Positions 46,723 to 56,733 of a stretch of DNA of 64,000 nt are shown here, piece after piece; positions within the stretch are counted from its first letter, which is position 1; the number at the start of each line of letters is the position of its first letter. Source of the stretch: an uncultured Maribacter sp. (GTDB lineage Bacteria > Bacteroidota > Bacteroidia > Flavobacteriales > Flavobacteriaceae); assembly GCA_947498505.1 (NCBI GenBank), contig CANMKG010000003.1, positions 248,001-312,000 of the forward strand, read 5' to 3'. The translations under genes and the position numbers were made by a program. The notes under the pieces are model-generated. The model saw only the letters and a program-made list of their open reading frames with translations, made no database searches and was not told the DNA's origin.

Positions 46723-48234
46723 ATGAAGCATTTTTTTCTTGTCCTTGTTGTAATATTATTTGTTGGTTGTAAATCGGATTCAGAATTTATTTCTCCTGTT
46801 TTTAATGATGTTAAACAAATTAATTACTCAATTTCTAATGAAGATTTTGCCAATCCGGAACGGGGATTTTATAGAGCAACATATACTTCGGCAAGTAATT
46901 ATACACCCCTACTGTTAAAAAATTTGGTTAGCTATAGAGGAGGGAATACACCTCAAAGTGCTAACTATAGTACAAAAAGCACATTAGTTTATAGAAATTT
47001 TGTTTTGAATGATTTTGTTAACTCTGACATTTCTCGAGAGTTTTTAGAGAACATTCAAACCGATTTTAATACTGTGGAGTCTGCTGGTTTTAAAATGATT
47101 GTGAGGTTTAGCTATACAATTACTCCTAACTCCGGTAATTGCCCAGATGGAAACGTTTGCCCACCTTATGGTGACGCTTCAAAAGAAAGAGTACTTGCTC
47201 ATATAAGTCAATTGTCCCCAATATTAACCTCAAATAGCCATTTAATAGCTGCTTTACAAATGGGTTTTATAGGTATTTGGGGAGAGAATTTTTATACGGA
47301 TTATTTTGGAGATTCATCAGAGAATGGGGTAAATAAAAAATTGATTGACGAGAATTGGCAAGATAGAATAGATGTTTTAAAAGCTTTGCTTGATGCAACC
47401 CCAAAAACAATGATGATTCAGGTGCGTTACCCACAAATGAAGCAGCGTTTTGTTTATGGTATAAATGCTCCTACCTCATCAGCAGCGTTGTTAGTTTCAG
47501 AGGCGTTTACGGAAAGTGATAAAGCAAGAATTGGTTTTCATAATGATTGTTTTTTAGCCAGTGAGGACGATTTGGGCACTTATTTTGATTACGGAAATTC
47601 AGCTACTTCTCCGAAAGCGGATATTGAAGAAATCAAAAAATATGTTATAGATGACGGAACGTATGTTCCTGTTGGAGGCGAAACTTGTTCTGATGCATTT
47701 AGCCCGCAAAACGATTGTTCAGGGGCGCTATCCAGTTTAGAAGAATTGCACTATTCTTTTTTAAATGCAGAGTTTAATAACGAGGTGAATAACGATTGGG
47801 AGTCTGGTGGCTGTATTGAAAATATAAAACGTAGTCTTGGTTATAGATTTTCATTGAACTCTGGGGCTTTTTCTAAAAAGGTTGCAATTGGGGAAAAATT
47901 TAATTTTGAACTTACTATAAATAACTCTGGCTATGCAATACCTTATCATGAAAGAAAGATTTATGTTGTATTTAGAAATACTTCTTCAAAAGAGGAATAC
48001 AATGTTGATACACAAATAGACGCAAGAAATATTTCGGAAACATTAAAAATTCATGAATCTTTTGAATTACCTGAAGGAATTATTCCTGGAGACTATCAAT
48101 TATTAATACATCTTCCTGATAGTAATAGTGAGTTGTTTAATAATCAGTTGTATAGCATACAATTGGCCAATAACAATGTATGGGAAAGTAGTACTGGTTA
48201 TAATAGTTTAAACCACACAATAACTATTGAGTAG
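46723..48234 (+). CDS. DUF4874/DUF4832 lipoprotein
   Basis: 503 residues. A lipoprotein signal ends ILFVGCKSD, so Cys16 is probably lipidated. Residues about 38-215 fit DUF4874 (ANPERGFYRATYTSAS, then VYRNFVLNDF and FKMIVRFSYT), and about 240-380 fit DUF4832 (GFHNDCFLASEDDLGTY and GGETCSDAFSP). The arrangement resembles a glycoside-hydrolase-like TIM barrel, followed by a beta-sandwich (about 385-500). Enzyme activity on a polysaccharide is suspected but not shown. It precedes the large secreted nuclease by 128 bases with no strong terminator. Confidence 0.82.
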   Translation: MKHFFLVLVVILFVGCKSDSEFISPVFNDVKQINYSISNEDFANPERGFYRATYTSASNYTPLLLKNLVSYRGGNTPQSANYSTKSTLVYRNFVLNDFVNSDISREFLENIQTDFNTVESAGFKMIVRFSYTITPNSGNCPDGNVCPPYGDASKERVLAHISQLSPILTSNSHLIAALQMGFIGIWGENFYTDYFGDSSENGVNKKLIDENWQDRIDVLKALLDATPKTMMIQVRYPQMKQRFVYGINAPTSSAALLVSEAFTESDKARIGFHNDCFLASEDDLGTYFDYGNSATSPKADIEEIKKYVIDDGTYVPVGGETCSDAFSPQNDCSGALSSLEELHYSFLNAEFNNEVNNDWESGGCIENIKRSLGYRFSLNSGAFSKKVAIGEKFNFELTINNSGYAIPYHERKIYVVFRNTSSKEEYNVDTQIDARNISETLKIHESFELPEGIIPGDYQLLIHLPDSNSELFNNQLYSIQLANNNVWESSTGYNSLNHTITIE

Positions 48235-48362
48235 CTAAGCTTGTAAATTTTTTAGAGAAAATATTACAATTAAAGTAAGTATTATTAACAAAAAAATAGC
48301 GTTTATATAACTTGTTTGGTGTAAGATATTTTGCAACTTTATTTCTACAAAATATTCTCACT

Positions 48363-51300
48363 ATGAAAAAAAATTACGCTGCCTGGCAAATGCTATTATG
48401 CATTAATGCCTGTTTATTTTTTGTATCGTTCGGATACAGTCAAATTCCTAATTATTACGATGGAATCAATATTTCTCAAACAGGAGAGAACTTAAAAACA
48501 GATCTTTCAACTTTAGTAGTGAATACGCATACTACTAATTTGAGTTATACTCCTGGTGTATGGGATGCACTTAAACAAACGGATTTAAATCCATTAAACT
48601 CTAATAATGTATTATTGGTTTACGGATATGACGATTCTGATTCTGATATTAGAAATGATAGAACTCGAAGCAAAGATTCTAATGGCGGTAACGTTGGAGA
48701 CTGGAACAGAGAACATACCTACCCGAAATCTTTAGGAACACCTAATTTAGGTACTTCTGGCCCTGGAGCAGATGCACATCATTTGAGAGCATCTGATGTT
48801 CAGTTTAATGCACTACGAAGCAATCATAGGTTTGCAGATGCTAGTGGAAATGCAAGAGTACTTGGGGGAAATACATGGTACCCTGGTGATGAATGGAAAG
48901 GAGATGTTGCTAGAATGATTATGTATATGTATCTAAGGTATGATAGTCAATGTTTACCCAGTAATGTAGGTACAGGGAGTCAGAGTTATAGCACCGACAT
49001 GATGGATATTTTTTTGGAATGGAACGCGGAAGACCCTGTTTCTCAAGTGGAGCTAAACAGAAACGTTTTACTAGAAGGTATTCAAGGCAATAGAAATCCG
49101 TTTATTGATAATCCTGCTTTCGCAACCGCAATATGGGGAGGTCCACAGGCTGAAGATAAATTTAGTTCTGGTTCTACTGATACGGAAGCTCCAACAGCTC
49201 CCTTGAACTTAGTTGCGTCTAGTACTACCCAAACTGAAACTTTTTTATCATGGGAAGTTGCAACAGATAATATTGGGGTAGTAGCGTATCAAATTTTTAA
49301 TGGCTCAACATTATTAACCTCTTTAGCAACCACAACATATAATGTTGGTGGCTTAATTGCTAATACAGAATATACGTTTTTCGTGAGAGCTGTTGATGCA
49401 GCTGGTAATGTTTCACCAAATAGTAATACAGTTGCGATTACTACTTTAGAAGATACCACAACACCTCCTGGAGATTTTATTGTCTATCAAGGTTATGAAG
49501 GAACTAGCGTAGATAACTGGAGTTATTCTGTTTCTCCTGTAAATTGTAACGATGGTGGTAACGATGTTTGGGATATAGTTTCTAGCGTAGGTTCAATCTC
49601 AACAGCAAATACCGATTCAAATTTCTTTGGAGTAAGAGATTTGGAAGGTAATTGCGGAACCTCATCTGGAGGAACAATATCCTTTAATACTGCTGATGTT
49701 TCCGGATATGAAAATGTTACCTTGTCTTTTGCGATTAATGTAGTGGGTTATGATGTTGCAAACGGAGATAATATAGATTATGAAGTTTTTTATGATGAAG
49801 TTTCTCAAGGCATACAAACTATCACCGTTGGCAGTCCATTCAGTACTTCTGGATGGGAACAAATTACAGAAACCGTTCCAAATACTGTTAATGCAGTTAG
49901 AATGGTAATTAGCGTTAAACAAAACGGCGGTAGTGATTATGCTGGTTTTGATGATATAAAATTGGAAGGAACACCCGTGAATACCTTACCATCAATTCTA
50001 ATTAATGAAGTAGATGCAGATACTCCAGGTACAGATACCATGGAGTTTTTAGAATTGTTTGATGGAGGAACAGGAAATACTGCTTTGGACGGATTGGTAG
50101 TTGTGCTTTATAATGGCTCAAATAATCAAAGTTACGCTGCGTATGATTTGGATGGATACACTACTAACGCAGAAGGTTATTTTGTAATAGGTAATGTTGA
50201 TGTACCTAATGTATCTATCATAATGCCAAGTAATGGAATTCAGAACGGAGCCGATGCAATTGCAGTTTATGAAGGAGATGGTGGTGACTTTCCTTCGGGG
50301 ACAGCAATTTCAACCACAAATATAGTAGATGCCTTTGTGTATGATACAAATGATAGTGATGATTTGGAATTGTTAGCACTATTAAATGCTGGGCAACCTC
50401 AAGTAAATGAAGATGAATTAGGTGATAAGGATAATCACTCTTCTCAGAGAATTGAAAATGGCTCTGGCGGAGCTCAAAATACAACTACATACACACAATT
50501 GGCACCTACCCCAGGAACAGAAAACGGAGCAGCAATAGTTGTAACACCTAGCTCACTAATTATAAATGAGTTAGATGCGGACACTTCTGGAACAGATACA
50601 CTGGAGTTCGTAGAACTTTTTGATGGAGGCATAGGTAATACGGCATTGGATGGATATACACTTGTTTTTTATAATGGCTCAAATAATCAAAGTTATGCAG
50701 CTTATGATTTGGATGGTTATGTTACAAATGCAGAGGGTTACTTTGTTGTTGGTAATACCGATGTACCAAATGTATCCATTGTAATACCAAGTAATGGATT
50801 GCAAAACGGAGCTGATGCTGTTGCACTATATTCTAGTGATGCTACTGAATTTCCATCAGGAACCACGGTTACAATATCTAATTTGGTAGATGCTTTAGTG
50901 TATGACACAAATGATAGCGACGATGCGGAATTATTAGTATTGTTGAATACAAATGAACCTCAAATTAATGAGGATGGAGCAGGAAATAAAGATGAACATT
51001 CGTTGCAACGTTATACAAACGGAACAGGAGGAGAAAGAAATACAGCAACTTACGTTCAGGCATTACCAACCCCTGGTACTTCTAACACTAATGCTACTGA
51101 ATCAGTAAATCTGATAATTAATGAAGTTGATGCCGATACACCAGGTACAGATACCATGGAATTTGTTGAGCTTTATGATGGCGGAACAGGAAATACTTCA
51201 TTAGATGGTTTTGTTCTTGTAATGTTTAATGGTAGTAACAATACTAGCTATAATGCTATTGATTTGGATGGTTACGTTACAAATGCCGAGGGTTACTTTG

Positions 51301-54023
51301 TTGTTGGTAATACCGATGTACCAAATGTATCTCTTGTAATACCAAGTAATGGATTGCAAAATGGGGCTGATGCTGTTGCACTTTATTCTGGAGACGCTAC
51401 TGAATTTCCATCAGGAACCGCGGTTACAACATCAAATTTAGTTGATGCCTTTGTCTATGATACTAATGATGCTGACGATACAGAATTGGCAGTACTATTA
51501 AATTCTGGCGAATCTCAAATTAATGAAGATGAATTGGGGAATAAAGACGGTCATTCTTCTCAACGAACTCCAAATGGAACTGGGGGAGAAAGAAATACAA
51601 GCACATATATCCAAGCGGTACCCTCACCAGGAGTTGAAAATGGAGGAATCATAACACCTCCCGATACTATTTCTATTTTAGATGCAAGAAATACAGTAGA
51701 TGGAGAAACTGTTACCGTAACGGGTGTTTTAACAGTTTCGGACCAATTCTCAGGTTCAGCTTATTTACAAGATAATACAGCAGCTATTGCAATTTTTGAT
51801 GAATTGGTACATGGTGATGGCGTTTTTATGATTGGAGATTCTTTAACTGTTACAGGAACCAGAAGCACATTTAATGACCAAATACAGATAAGTACAGTCA
51901 CTAATGTTGAAAATAATGGAACACCAAACACCACTATTCAACCTGTAACTATTATGTTGAATGAATTGATAAATCATCCAGCAGAATTAGTACGTATTGT
52001 TAACCCTATTTTTCCTAAGCCAGGAGATATCCTTTTTGGAAATTCAAATTATGTGTTATCTGATAGTTCAGGAAATGGTGAAATAAGAATTGATAATGAC
52101 GTGGAGGCTATAGTTGGTTTAGGGCAACCAGAGATTTGTTCAGAAATTGTTGGTGTTGTAGGGAGGTTTTTTGAAACGTACCAGTTGCTACCAAGAACAG
52201 GTCAAGATTTGGCGTGTGCTACAACTTATATACCGCCAACTCCAGTTGTTGACATTGATAAAGAAAAGACCTTTGATGTTGTTACATGGAACATCGAGTG
52301 GTTTGGTGATGAATCTAATTCTCCAGCAGCAGGAAACCCAATGTCTGACGCCATTCAAAAAGATAGCGTTAAAGCTATAATTACAAAGTTAAATGCTGAT
52401 ATTTATGCTGTTCAGGAAATTTCTGATGATGTGTTATTTTCACAAATGGTTAGTGAATTACCTGGGTATGATTATGTACTTTCATCTGCAGTTTCTAGAC
52501 CAAATGATGCTGGCGTAAAGCAAAAGGTTGGCTTTATTTATAATACTGCAGTTGTAAGTGTTATAGAAACCAAACCGTTACTTGCCAATATTCATCCGCT
52601 TTATAATGGTGGTGACGATTCTGCTTTGGTAAATTACCCAAGTACTACGGATCGTTTTTATGCAAGTGGCCGTCTTCCTTTTTTAATGACAGCAAATGTG
52701 ACGGTTGATGGGCAAACACAAGAATATAGTGTTGTTGCCCTACATGCTAGAGCAAATAGTGGTTCAGATGCACAAGGAAGATACGATATGCGTAAATATG
52801 ATGTTGAAGTATTAAAAGATACTTTAGACGCTAGTTATTCAGATAAAAAACTTATTGTTTTAGGAGATTATAATGATGATGTAGATGTGACAGTTGCAGA
52901 TGTAACAACCATAACTTCAACATTTGAACGTTATATTACTGATATTGCAAACTATAATATTGTTTCTGCTTCTTTGAGTGAAGAAGGGTTTAGGTCTTTT
53001 GTATTTAGAGAAAACATGATTGATCATATTATGGTTTCTAATGAACTTGAGGATAATTATATAGATCAATCCGTTCGTGTTCACTATGAGTTTTACGATA
53101 GTGATTATCCTTCAACCGCATCAGATCATTTTCCAGTATCAGCAAGATTTAAACAAAAAGGGCTTGAAATTACCAATATTACTGCTACAGATATTAGTTG
53201 TAATGGAGCTTCAAACGGAACGGCTAGCATTACAGTTTCAGGAGGAATAATGCCATATGGTTACGAATGGAGTAATGGAGATTCAACGGCTTCAATTTCT
53301 GGTTTGGAAGCTGGGACATACACTGTTATAGTAACAGATGCTTTAAATAATGCTGTTATGGAAGTTGTTACAATAACTGAGGTCGCTCCTATTGATGTAA
53401 CTACTTCAGAAAATGTTACTTTATATAAAGGATTGGATACTTGTACTACATTGAGTGTTATTTCAACTCAAGGAGGCACAGCTCCATATTCTTATGAATG
53501 GAGTACTGGTGAAACTTCATCAGAAATTGAAGTATGTCCAGATAGTTCTACAATATATACGGTTATTGTTACGGATGCTCTTGGTTGTGCTAAGGAAGTT
53601 AACGTTAGTGTTACTGTTCAGGATGTCACTTGTGGAAACAATCCTAATAATCCGAAAATACAAATGTGTTTTAAAGGAAGGGCTATTTGTGTAAAGCAAA
53701 AAGACGTTCAGCGATATATTAATCGTGGTGCTCTAATAGGTTCTTGCGGTCCAATTGATGAGATTGTGATTAGAAAGGTTAATGTATATCCCAATCCTTT
53801 CAGAAATAGATTAAATCTTAAATTCAATAGTAATTCAGCTACTGATGTTCAAATAGAAATTTATGATTTTTACGGTCGCAAAGTTTTTGAAGCAGCTGAA
53901 AATGTAGACAAAGGAAAATCTGTTTTAAGATATAACCTTAGTCATCTGCATAGAGGAGTTCATTTCTTGAAAATAGTTGTTGATGGAGAGGTGAAAAAAG
54001 TCAGAAGAATTGTAAAAAGATAA
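48363..54023 (+). CDS. Secreted protein with two nuclease domains, lamin-tail repeats and T9SS tail
   Basis: 1886 residues from the ATG at 48363 (MKKNYAAWQMLL), which is followed by a signal peptide; an in-frame ATG at 48312 is rejected. Order: endonuclease I domain (about 30-260, with DWNREHTYPKS and DAHHLRASDVQFNALRSNHR); fibronectin III (about 272-360); a beta-sandwich (about 375-540); three lamin-tail-like repeats (545-1095); an OB-like domain (about 1100-1190); an endonuclease/exonuclease/phosphatase domain (about 1302-1600, with VTWNIEWFGD, VQEISDD, LGDYNDD and SDHFPVSARF); two SprB-like repeats (about 1605-1755); and a type A T9SS domain (about 1805-1886, VYPNPF, IEIYDFYGRKVFE). It should act outside the cell, probably on DNA as a nutrient. 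Confidence 0.9.
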   Translation: MKKNYAAWQMLLCINACLFFVSFGYSQIPNYYDGINISQTGENLKTDLSTLVVNTHTTNLSYTPGVWDALKQTDLNPLNSNNVLLVYGYDDSDSDIRNDRTRSKDSNGGNVGDWNREHTYPKSLGTPNLGTSGPGADAHHLRASDVQFNALRSNHRFADASGNARVLGGNTWYPGDEWKGDVARMIMYMYLRYDSQCLPSNVGTGSQSYSTDMMDIFLEWNAEDPVSQVELNRNVLLEGIQGNRNPFIDNPAFATAIWGGPQAEDKFSSGSTDTEAPTAPLNLVASSTTQTETFLSWEVATDNIGVVAYQIFNGSTLLTSLATTTYNVGGLIANTEYTFFVRAVDAAGNVSPNSNTVAITTLEDTTTPPGDFIVYQGYEGTSVDNWSYSVSPVNCNDGGNDVWDIVSSVGSISTANTDSNFFGVRDLEGNCGTSSGGTISFNTADVSGYENVTLSFAINVVGYDVANGDNIDYEVFYDEVSQGIQTITVGSPFSTSGWEQITETVPNTVNAVRMVISVKQNGGSDYAGFDDIKLEGTPVNTLPSILINEVDADTPGTDTMEFLELFDGGTGNTALDGLVVVLYNGSNNQSYAAYDLDGYTTNAEGYFVIGNVDVPNVSIIMPSNGIQNGADAIAVYEGDGGDFPSGTAISTTNIVDAFVYDTNDSDDLELLALLNAGQPQVNEDELGDKDNHSSQRIENGSGGAQNTTTYTQLAPTPGTENGAAIVVTPSSLIINELDADTSGTDTLEFVELFDGGIGNTALDGYTLVFYNGSNNQSYAAYDLDGYVTNAEGYFVVGNTDVPNVSIVIPSNGLQNGADAVALYSSDATEFPSGTTVTISNLVDALVYDTNDSDDAELLVLLNTNEPQINEDGAGNKDEHSLQRYTNGTGGERNTATYVQALPTPGTSNTNATESVNLIINEVDADTPGTDTMEFVELYDGGTGNTSLDGFVLVMFNGSNNTSYNAIDLDGYVTNAEGYFVVGNTDVPNVSLVIPSNGLQNGADAVALYSGDATEFPSGTAVTTSNLVDAFVYDTNDADDTELAVLLNSGESQINEDELGNKDGHSSQRTPNGTGGERNTSTYIQAVPSPGVENGGIITPPDTISILDARNTVDGETVTVTGVLTVSDQFSGSAYLQDNTAAIAIFDELVHGDGVFMIGDSLTVTGTRSTFNDQIQISTVTNVENNGTPNTTIQPVTIMLNELINHPAELVRIVNPIFPKPGDILFGNSNYVLSDSSGNGEIRIDNDVEAIVGLGQPEICSEIVGVVGRFFETYQLLPRTGQDLACATTYIPPTPVVDIDKEKTFDVVTWNIEWFGDESNSPAAGNPMSDAIQKDSVKAIITKLNADIYAVQEISDDVLFSQMVSELPGYDYVLSSAVSRPNDAGVKQKVGFIYNTAVVSVIETKPLLANIHPLYNGGDDSALVNYPSTTDRFYASGRLPFLMTANVTVDGQTQEYSVVALHARANSGSDAQGRYDMRKYDVEVLKDTLDASYSDKKLIVLGDYNDDVDVTVADVTTITSTFERYITDIANYNIVSASLSEEGFRSFVFRENMIDHIMVSNELEDNYIDQSVRVHYEFYDSDYPSTASDHFPVSARFKQKGLEITNITATDISCNGASNGTASITVSGGIMPYGYEWSNGDSTASISGLEAGTYTVIVTDALNNAVMEVVTITEVAPIDVTTSENVTLYKGLDTCTTLSVISTQGGTAPYSYEWSTGETSSEIEVCPDSSTIYTVIVTDALGCAKEVNVSVTVQDVTCGNNPNNPKIQMCFKGRAICVKQKDVQRYINRGALIGSCGPIDEIVIRKVNVYPNPFRNRLNLKFNSNSATDVQIEIYDFYGRKVFEAAENVDKGKSVLRYNLSHLHRGVHFLKIVVDGEVKKVRRIVKR
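49995..51645 (+). repeat. Three tandem lamin-tail-domain repeats inside the nuclease gene
   Basis: Three in-frame units of about 185-187 codons start at 49995, 50556 and 51111. Each opens I-I-N-E-x-D-A-D-T and carries GYFVxGNxDVPNVS, PSNGxQNGADA and VYDTND. Units 2 and 3 are nearly identical in DNA over long stretches: 50733-50776 equals 51288-51331 exactly (44 bases). Unit 1 is more diverged. Confidence 0.92.
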
Positions 54024-54058
54024 GTGTCATTAGAGATTAGTTTACTAATCACAAAAAT

Positions 54059-54094
54059 AAACCCTCCTAAGCAAAGTCGAAGGAGGGTTTTTTG
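54059..54094. terminator. Terminator after the nuclease gene
   Basis: A perfect 10-pair stem AAACCCTCCT/AGGAGGGTTT (54059-54068 with 54081-54090) with a T-run. It lies between convergent genes (the nuclease and a TonB receptor) and has A-rich sequence on its left, so it may serve both. Confidence 0.9.
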
Positions 54095-54104
54095 TGGAAT
54101 AAAC

Positions 54105-56486
54105 TTAAAATTGAAACCTATAACCTACATCTGGAAACAAACCTATTTGATCTTTTCGATCTATGTTGTTTGTAATTCTATTGTATTCTCTAGAAAATAT
54201 ATTCTTGTTATTAGTAACGTTTTGAATATCTACGTAGAATTGATGTGAACTTTTTCGTTTTTTGCTGTTAAGCTTAATACCAAACTTAACATCCCATCTT
54301 AAGTAGTTATCATATTGTTTACTAAAAGCAACATCATCTTGTAATACTTCGTATCCCATGACTCTTGAAGCATCAAGGTCTACAGGAGTGTAATACCTTC
54401 CCCCAGCTGTTGTTATTCTGGTATCTGTAAACAACTTGTTTTTTCTAGTTTTTCCAATAGGGAATTCTTTACCAGCCAAAAAGTTAATTACAAAACCATT
54501 ATTAAAAGGGGAGTTTCTTTCTACTTTATCACTTCCCTTGTACTTGCTTTCATAAAAAGATGAGGTAAACAATGTATAGTAACCTTTGTTAAAGAAGCGT
54601 TCTATAGTAATTTCAACACCTTTGTTGTTTGCAGTACCCTCATTAACCAATGATGTTTTATTGCTACTAAAACCAAAGTCTGCACCTTCTGTAATGGTAG
54701 AATAACTGGATGGAAAAGGTTCTATAGGAACGTTGCTAATATCTTGATAATAAGTTTCAATTTTAGCTCTCCAATTACTTCCTAATTTAACGTCATAACC
54801 TAAAACATAATGGTCACTTTTTACAAAGTCTAATGTTCTATTGGTTTGTACCAATTGTCCATTTTCTTCACTGTTTAAAAACAATATTGGCGTTGGAATA
54901 TTTTGGTAATGCATTCCGTAACCAAAACTAAATTTATGGTTATCATTGGCTGCATAGCTAATACCAGCTCTTGGTTCAAAAGCAAATTGTTTGTTTAGGT
55001 TGCTATAAATACTGTGCATACCAGCATTTAGGGTAAGTTTTTCTGTTAATCTAAACTGCCCTTGAACATAAGGTTGTATAAGACTTAGACTTTCGTTTAC
55101 ATTATACAATAAGAAAAGGTCCGGAAAACCATCACCATCATTATCTGGCTGATCTTCTCTATCTTCATTTGTGATTTTAGAAGTAATGTTTTCGTATACC
55201 AAACCACTTCGAAGCGTTATTTTGTTATTAATTTTTGAATTAAAAAGTGTAGAAAAAGTTATTCTATTTTCTTTTTCATCACTATTGGTAAAAGGAAGAA
55301 GCACTTCTTGGGGAGTATCTTGATTAAAGTATGCATCTTCGGTAAAATTGTTAGTAGATGTTGAACCCCCAATTACTGTTTTTAAGTACGAATTGTTTCC
55401 GATTGCAATTTTGTGTTTAAGGCCAATAACACCAAAACCTGATTTTACATAAGAATCTCTATCTTTTTCTGCAAACAAATCATCGGCTTCAATATCTTTT
55501 CCTAAAAAATCGATATTTGATGTACCTCCTATTCCAAAAAGTGAAAAGTTGCCCAAACTACTTTTTCCGAAGTCAAAATTAAAGGAAACGTCTCCGTAGT
55601 TCGGCGTAGCCGATGTTCCTGCTCCGCCACTTATTAAACCAATTAGGGAATAACGAGCAGCAACTAAAAACGAACCATTTTTTTTACCTAATGGACCTTC
55701 TCCGGAGGCTTCCACTCCCGTGAAAACACCTACTTGTGCGGCAAATTCATTATCGTCAGAATTTCCTTTTCTAAGCCCAAGGTCAAATACACCTCCAATC
55801 GCATTACCATATTCTGCAGGAAATGCAGACGTTATAAAATCGGAGTTTTTAAGCATATTTGGATTCAGAGCAGATACAGGCCCACCTGTAGTTCCTGCTG
55901 AGGAGTAATGATTTGGATTAGGAATAGGAATTCCTTCTAAACGCCAAAGTAATCCAGTTGGAGAGTTTCCACGGATAATCACATCGTTTCTACTATCATC
56001 GGGAGCAGAGACTCCAGCAAAGTTAGCAGCAAGTCTTCCTACATCATTTCGACCCCCAGAAAAGCGCCCCACTTCTTCAACTCCAAATTGTCTTGCAGAT
56101 ACTGTGGCTAATTTATTTATTGCCTTATCTTTATTAGTATCAGAGGTGACTACAACTTCTTCTAACGCATTAAAACTTTCGGTTAAAGCAACGGTAATAA
56201 TAATATCTTTACCTGTATTTATTTCCAAATTTGGAATTGTAGAGTTTTCAAAACCTATATAACTTATGCGTAAGGTTTGTCTTCCAACTGGAACTTCGTT
56301 TAAGATAAATTTACCATCAAAGTCGGTAACTACTCCAGTAGCAACATCCATATTAAGTAGTTCCACAGTGGCACCTACTAAAGGATTTTCTGATTGTTTG
56401 TCAATTACAGTTCCTTTTATAACACCAGTTTGAGCAATGCTGCTATAACCTAAGGCAAGGGCTAATAGTAATAAGATTTTCTTCAT
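54105..56486 (-). CDS. TonB-dependent receptor divergent from a two-component system
   Basis: 793 residues from the ATG at 56486 (MKKILLLLALALGYSSIAQ, signal peptide); an extra upstream ATG at 56510 is rejected. A carboxypeptidase-regulatory-like domain (about 22-105) is followed by a plug with IRGNSPTGLLWRLEGIPIPNPNH and a barrel ending GLFPDVGYRFQF. The plug resembles the subgroup in which the barrel has 14 or more long strands and no SusD partner. The gene is divergent from a LytS-type kinase and LytTR regulator, and repeats in the gap suggest these control it. The substrate is unknown. Confidence 0.92.
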   Translation of the reverse strand: MKKILLLLALALGYSSIAQTGVIKGTVIDKQSENPLVGATVELLNMDVATGVVTDFDGKFILNEVPVGRQTLRISYIGFENSTIPNLEINTGKDIIITVALTESFNALEEVVVTSDTNKDKAINKLATVSARQFGVEEVGRFSGGRNDVGRLAANFAGVSAPDDSRNDVIIRGNSPTGLLWRLEGIPIPNPNHYSSAGTTGGPVSALNPNMLKNSDFITSAFPAEYGNAIGGVFDLGLRKGNSDDNEFAAQVGVFTGVEASGEGPLGKKNGSFLVAARYSLIGLISGGAGTSATPNYGDVSFNFDFGKSSLGNFSLFGIGGTSNIDFLGKDIEADDLFAEKDRDSYVKSGFGVIGLKHKIAIGNNSYLKTVIGGSTSTNNFTEDAYFNQDTPQEVLLPFTNSDEKENRITFSTLFNSKINNKITLRSGLVYENITSKITNEDREDQPDNDGDGFPDLFLLYNVNESLSLIQPYVQGQFRLTEKLTLNAGMHSIYSNLNKQFAFEPRAGISYAANDNHKFSFGYGMHYQNIPTPILFLNSEENGQLVQTNRTLDFVKSDHYVLGYDVKLGSNWRAKIETYYQDISNVPIEPFPSSYSTITEGADFGFSSNKTSLVNEGTANNKGVEITIERFFNKGYYTLFTSSFYESKYKGSDKVERNSPFNNGFVINFLAGKEFPIGKTRKNKLFTDTRITTAGGRYYTPVDLDASRVMGYEVLQDDVAFSKQYDNYLRWDVKFGIKLNSKKRKSSHQFYVDIQNVTNNKNIFSREYNRITNNIDRKDQIGLFPDVGYRFQF

Positions 56487-56548
56487 GATGAAATTGTTTA
56501 TTTTCAACAAAGATGTTATTAGGTTTCTGGAACCTTTTTATTAAAATT

Positions 56549-56656
56549 ACTCAGTTGTTGTTTTGTCTGTTGAGTTGTAAATAATGTATTTAAATAGTGC
56601 TTATAGGTATTTGTAGAAGTGCACTCAGTTCAAGAGCGTATTGCTACAACTCAGTT
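56549..56656. promoter_or_regulatory. Repeated ACTCAGTT motifs, possible LytTR binding sites
   Basis: ACTCAGTT occurs three times on the plus strand, at 56549-56556, 56623-56630 and 56649-56656. A relative, TGAGTTGTA, starts at 56571, exactly 20 bases after the matching part of the first. TCAGTTGTT fits eight of nine positions of the LytTR/AlgR consensus [TA][AC][CA]GTTN[AG][TG]. All lie in the 247-base gap between the TonB receptor (minus) and the LytTR two-component operon (plus). A role as the regulator's target is inferred. Confidence 0.5.
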
Positions 56657-56733
56657 GTTATAATAACGATTACCAAAATTTTACTTTTCATACGAAGGTT
56701 GCTTCCTTATCTTTATTTATCCAATAAAGAAAA

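Noticed and set aside
48300-48335. A promoter before the nuclease gene (GATATTTTG)
   Set aside because: The spacing within the element is one base short of TAnnTTTG, and no -33 element is seen; too weak to call.
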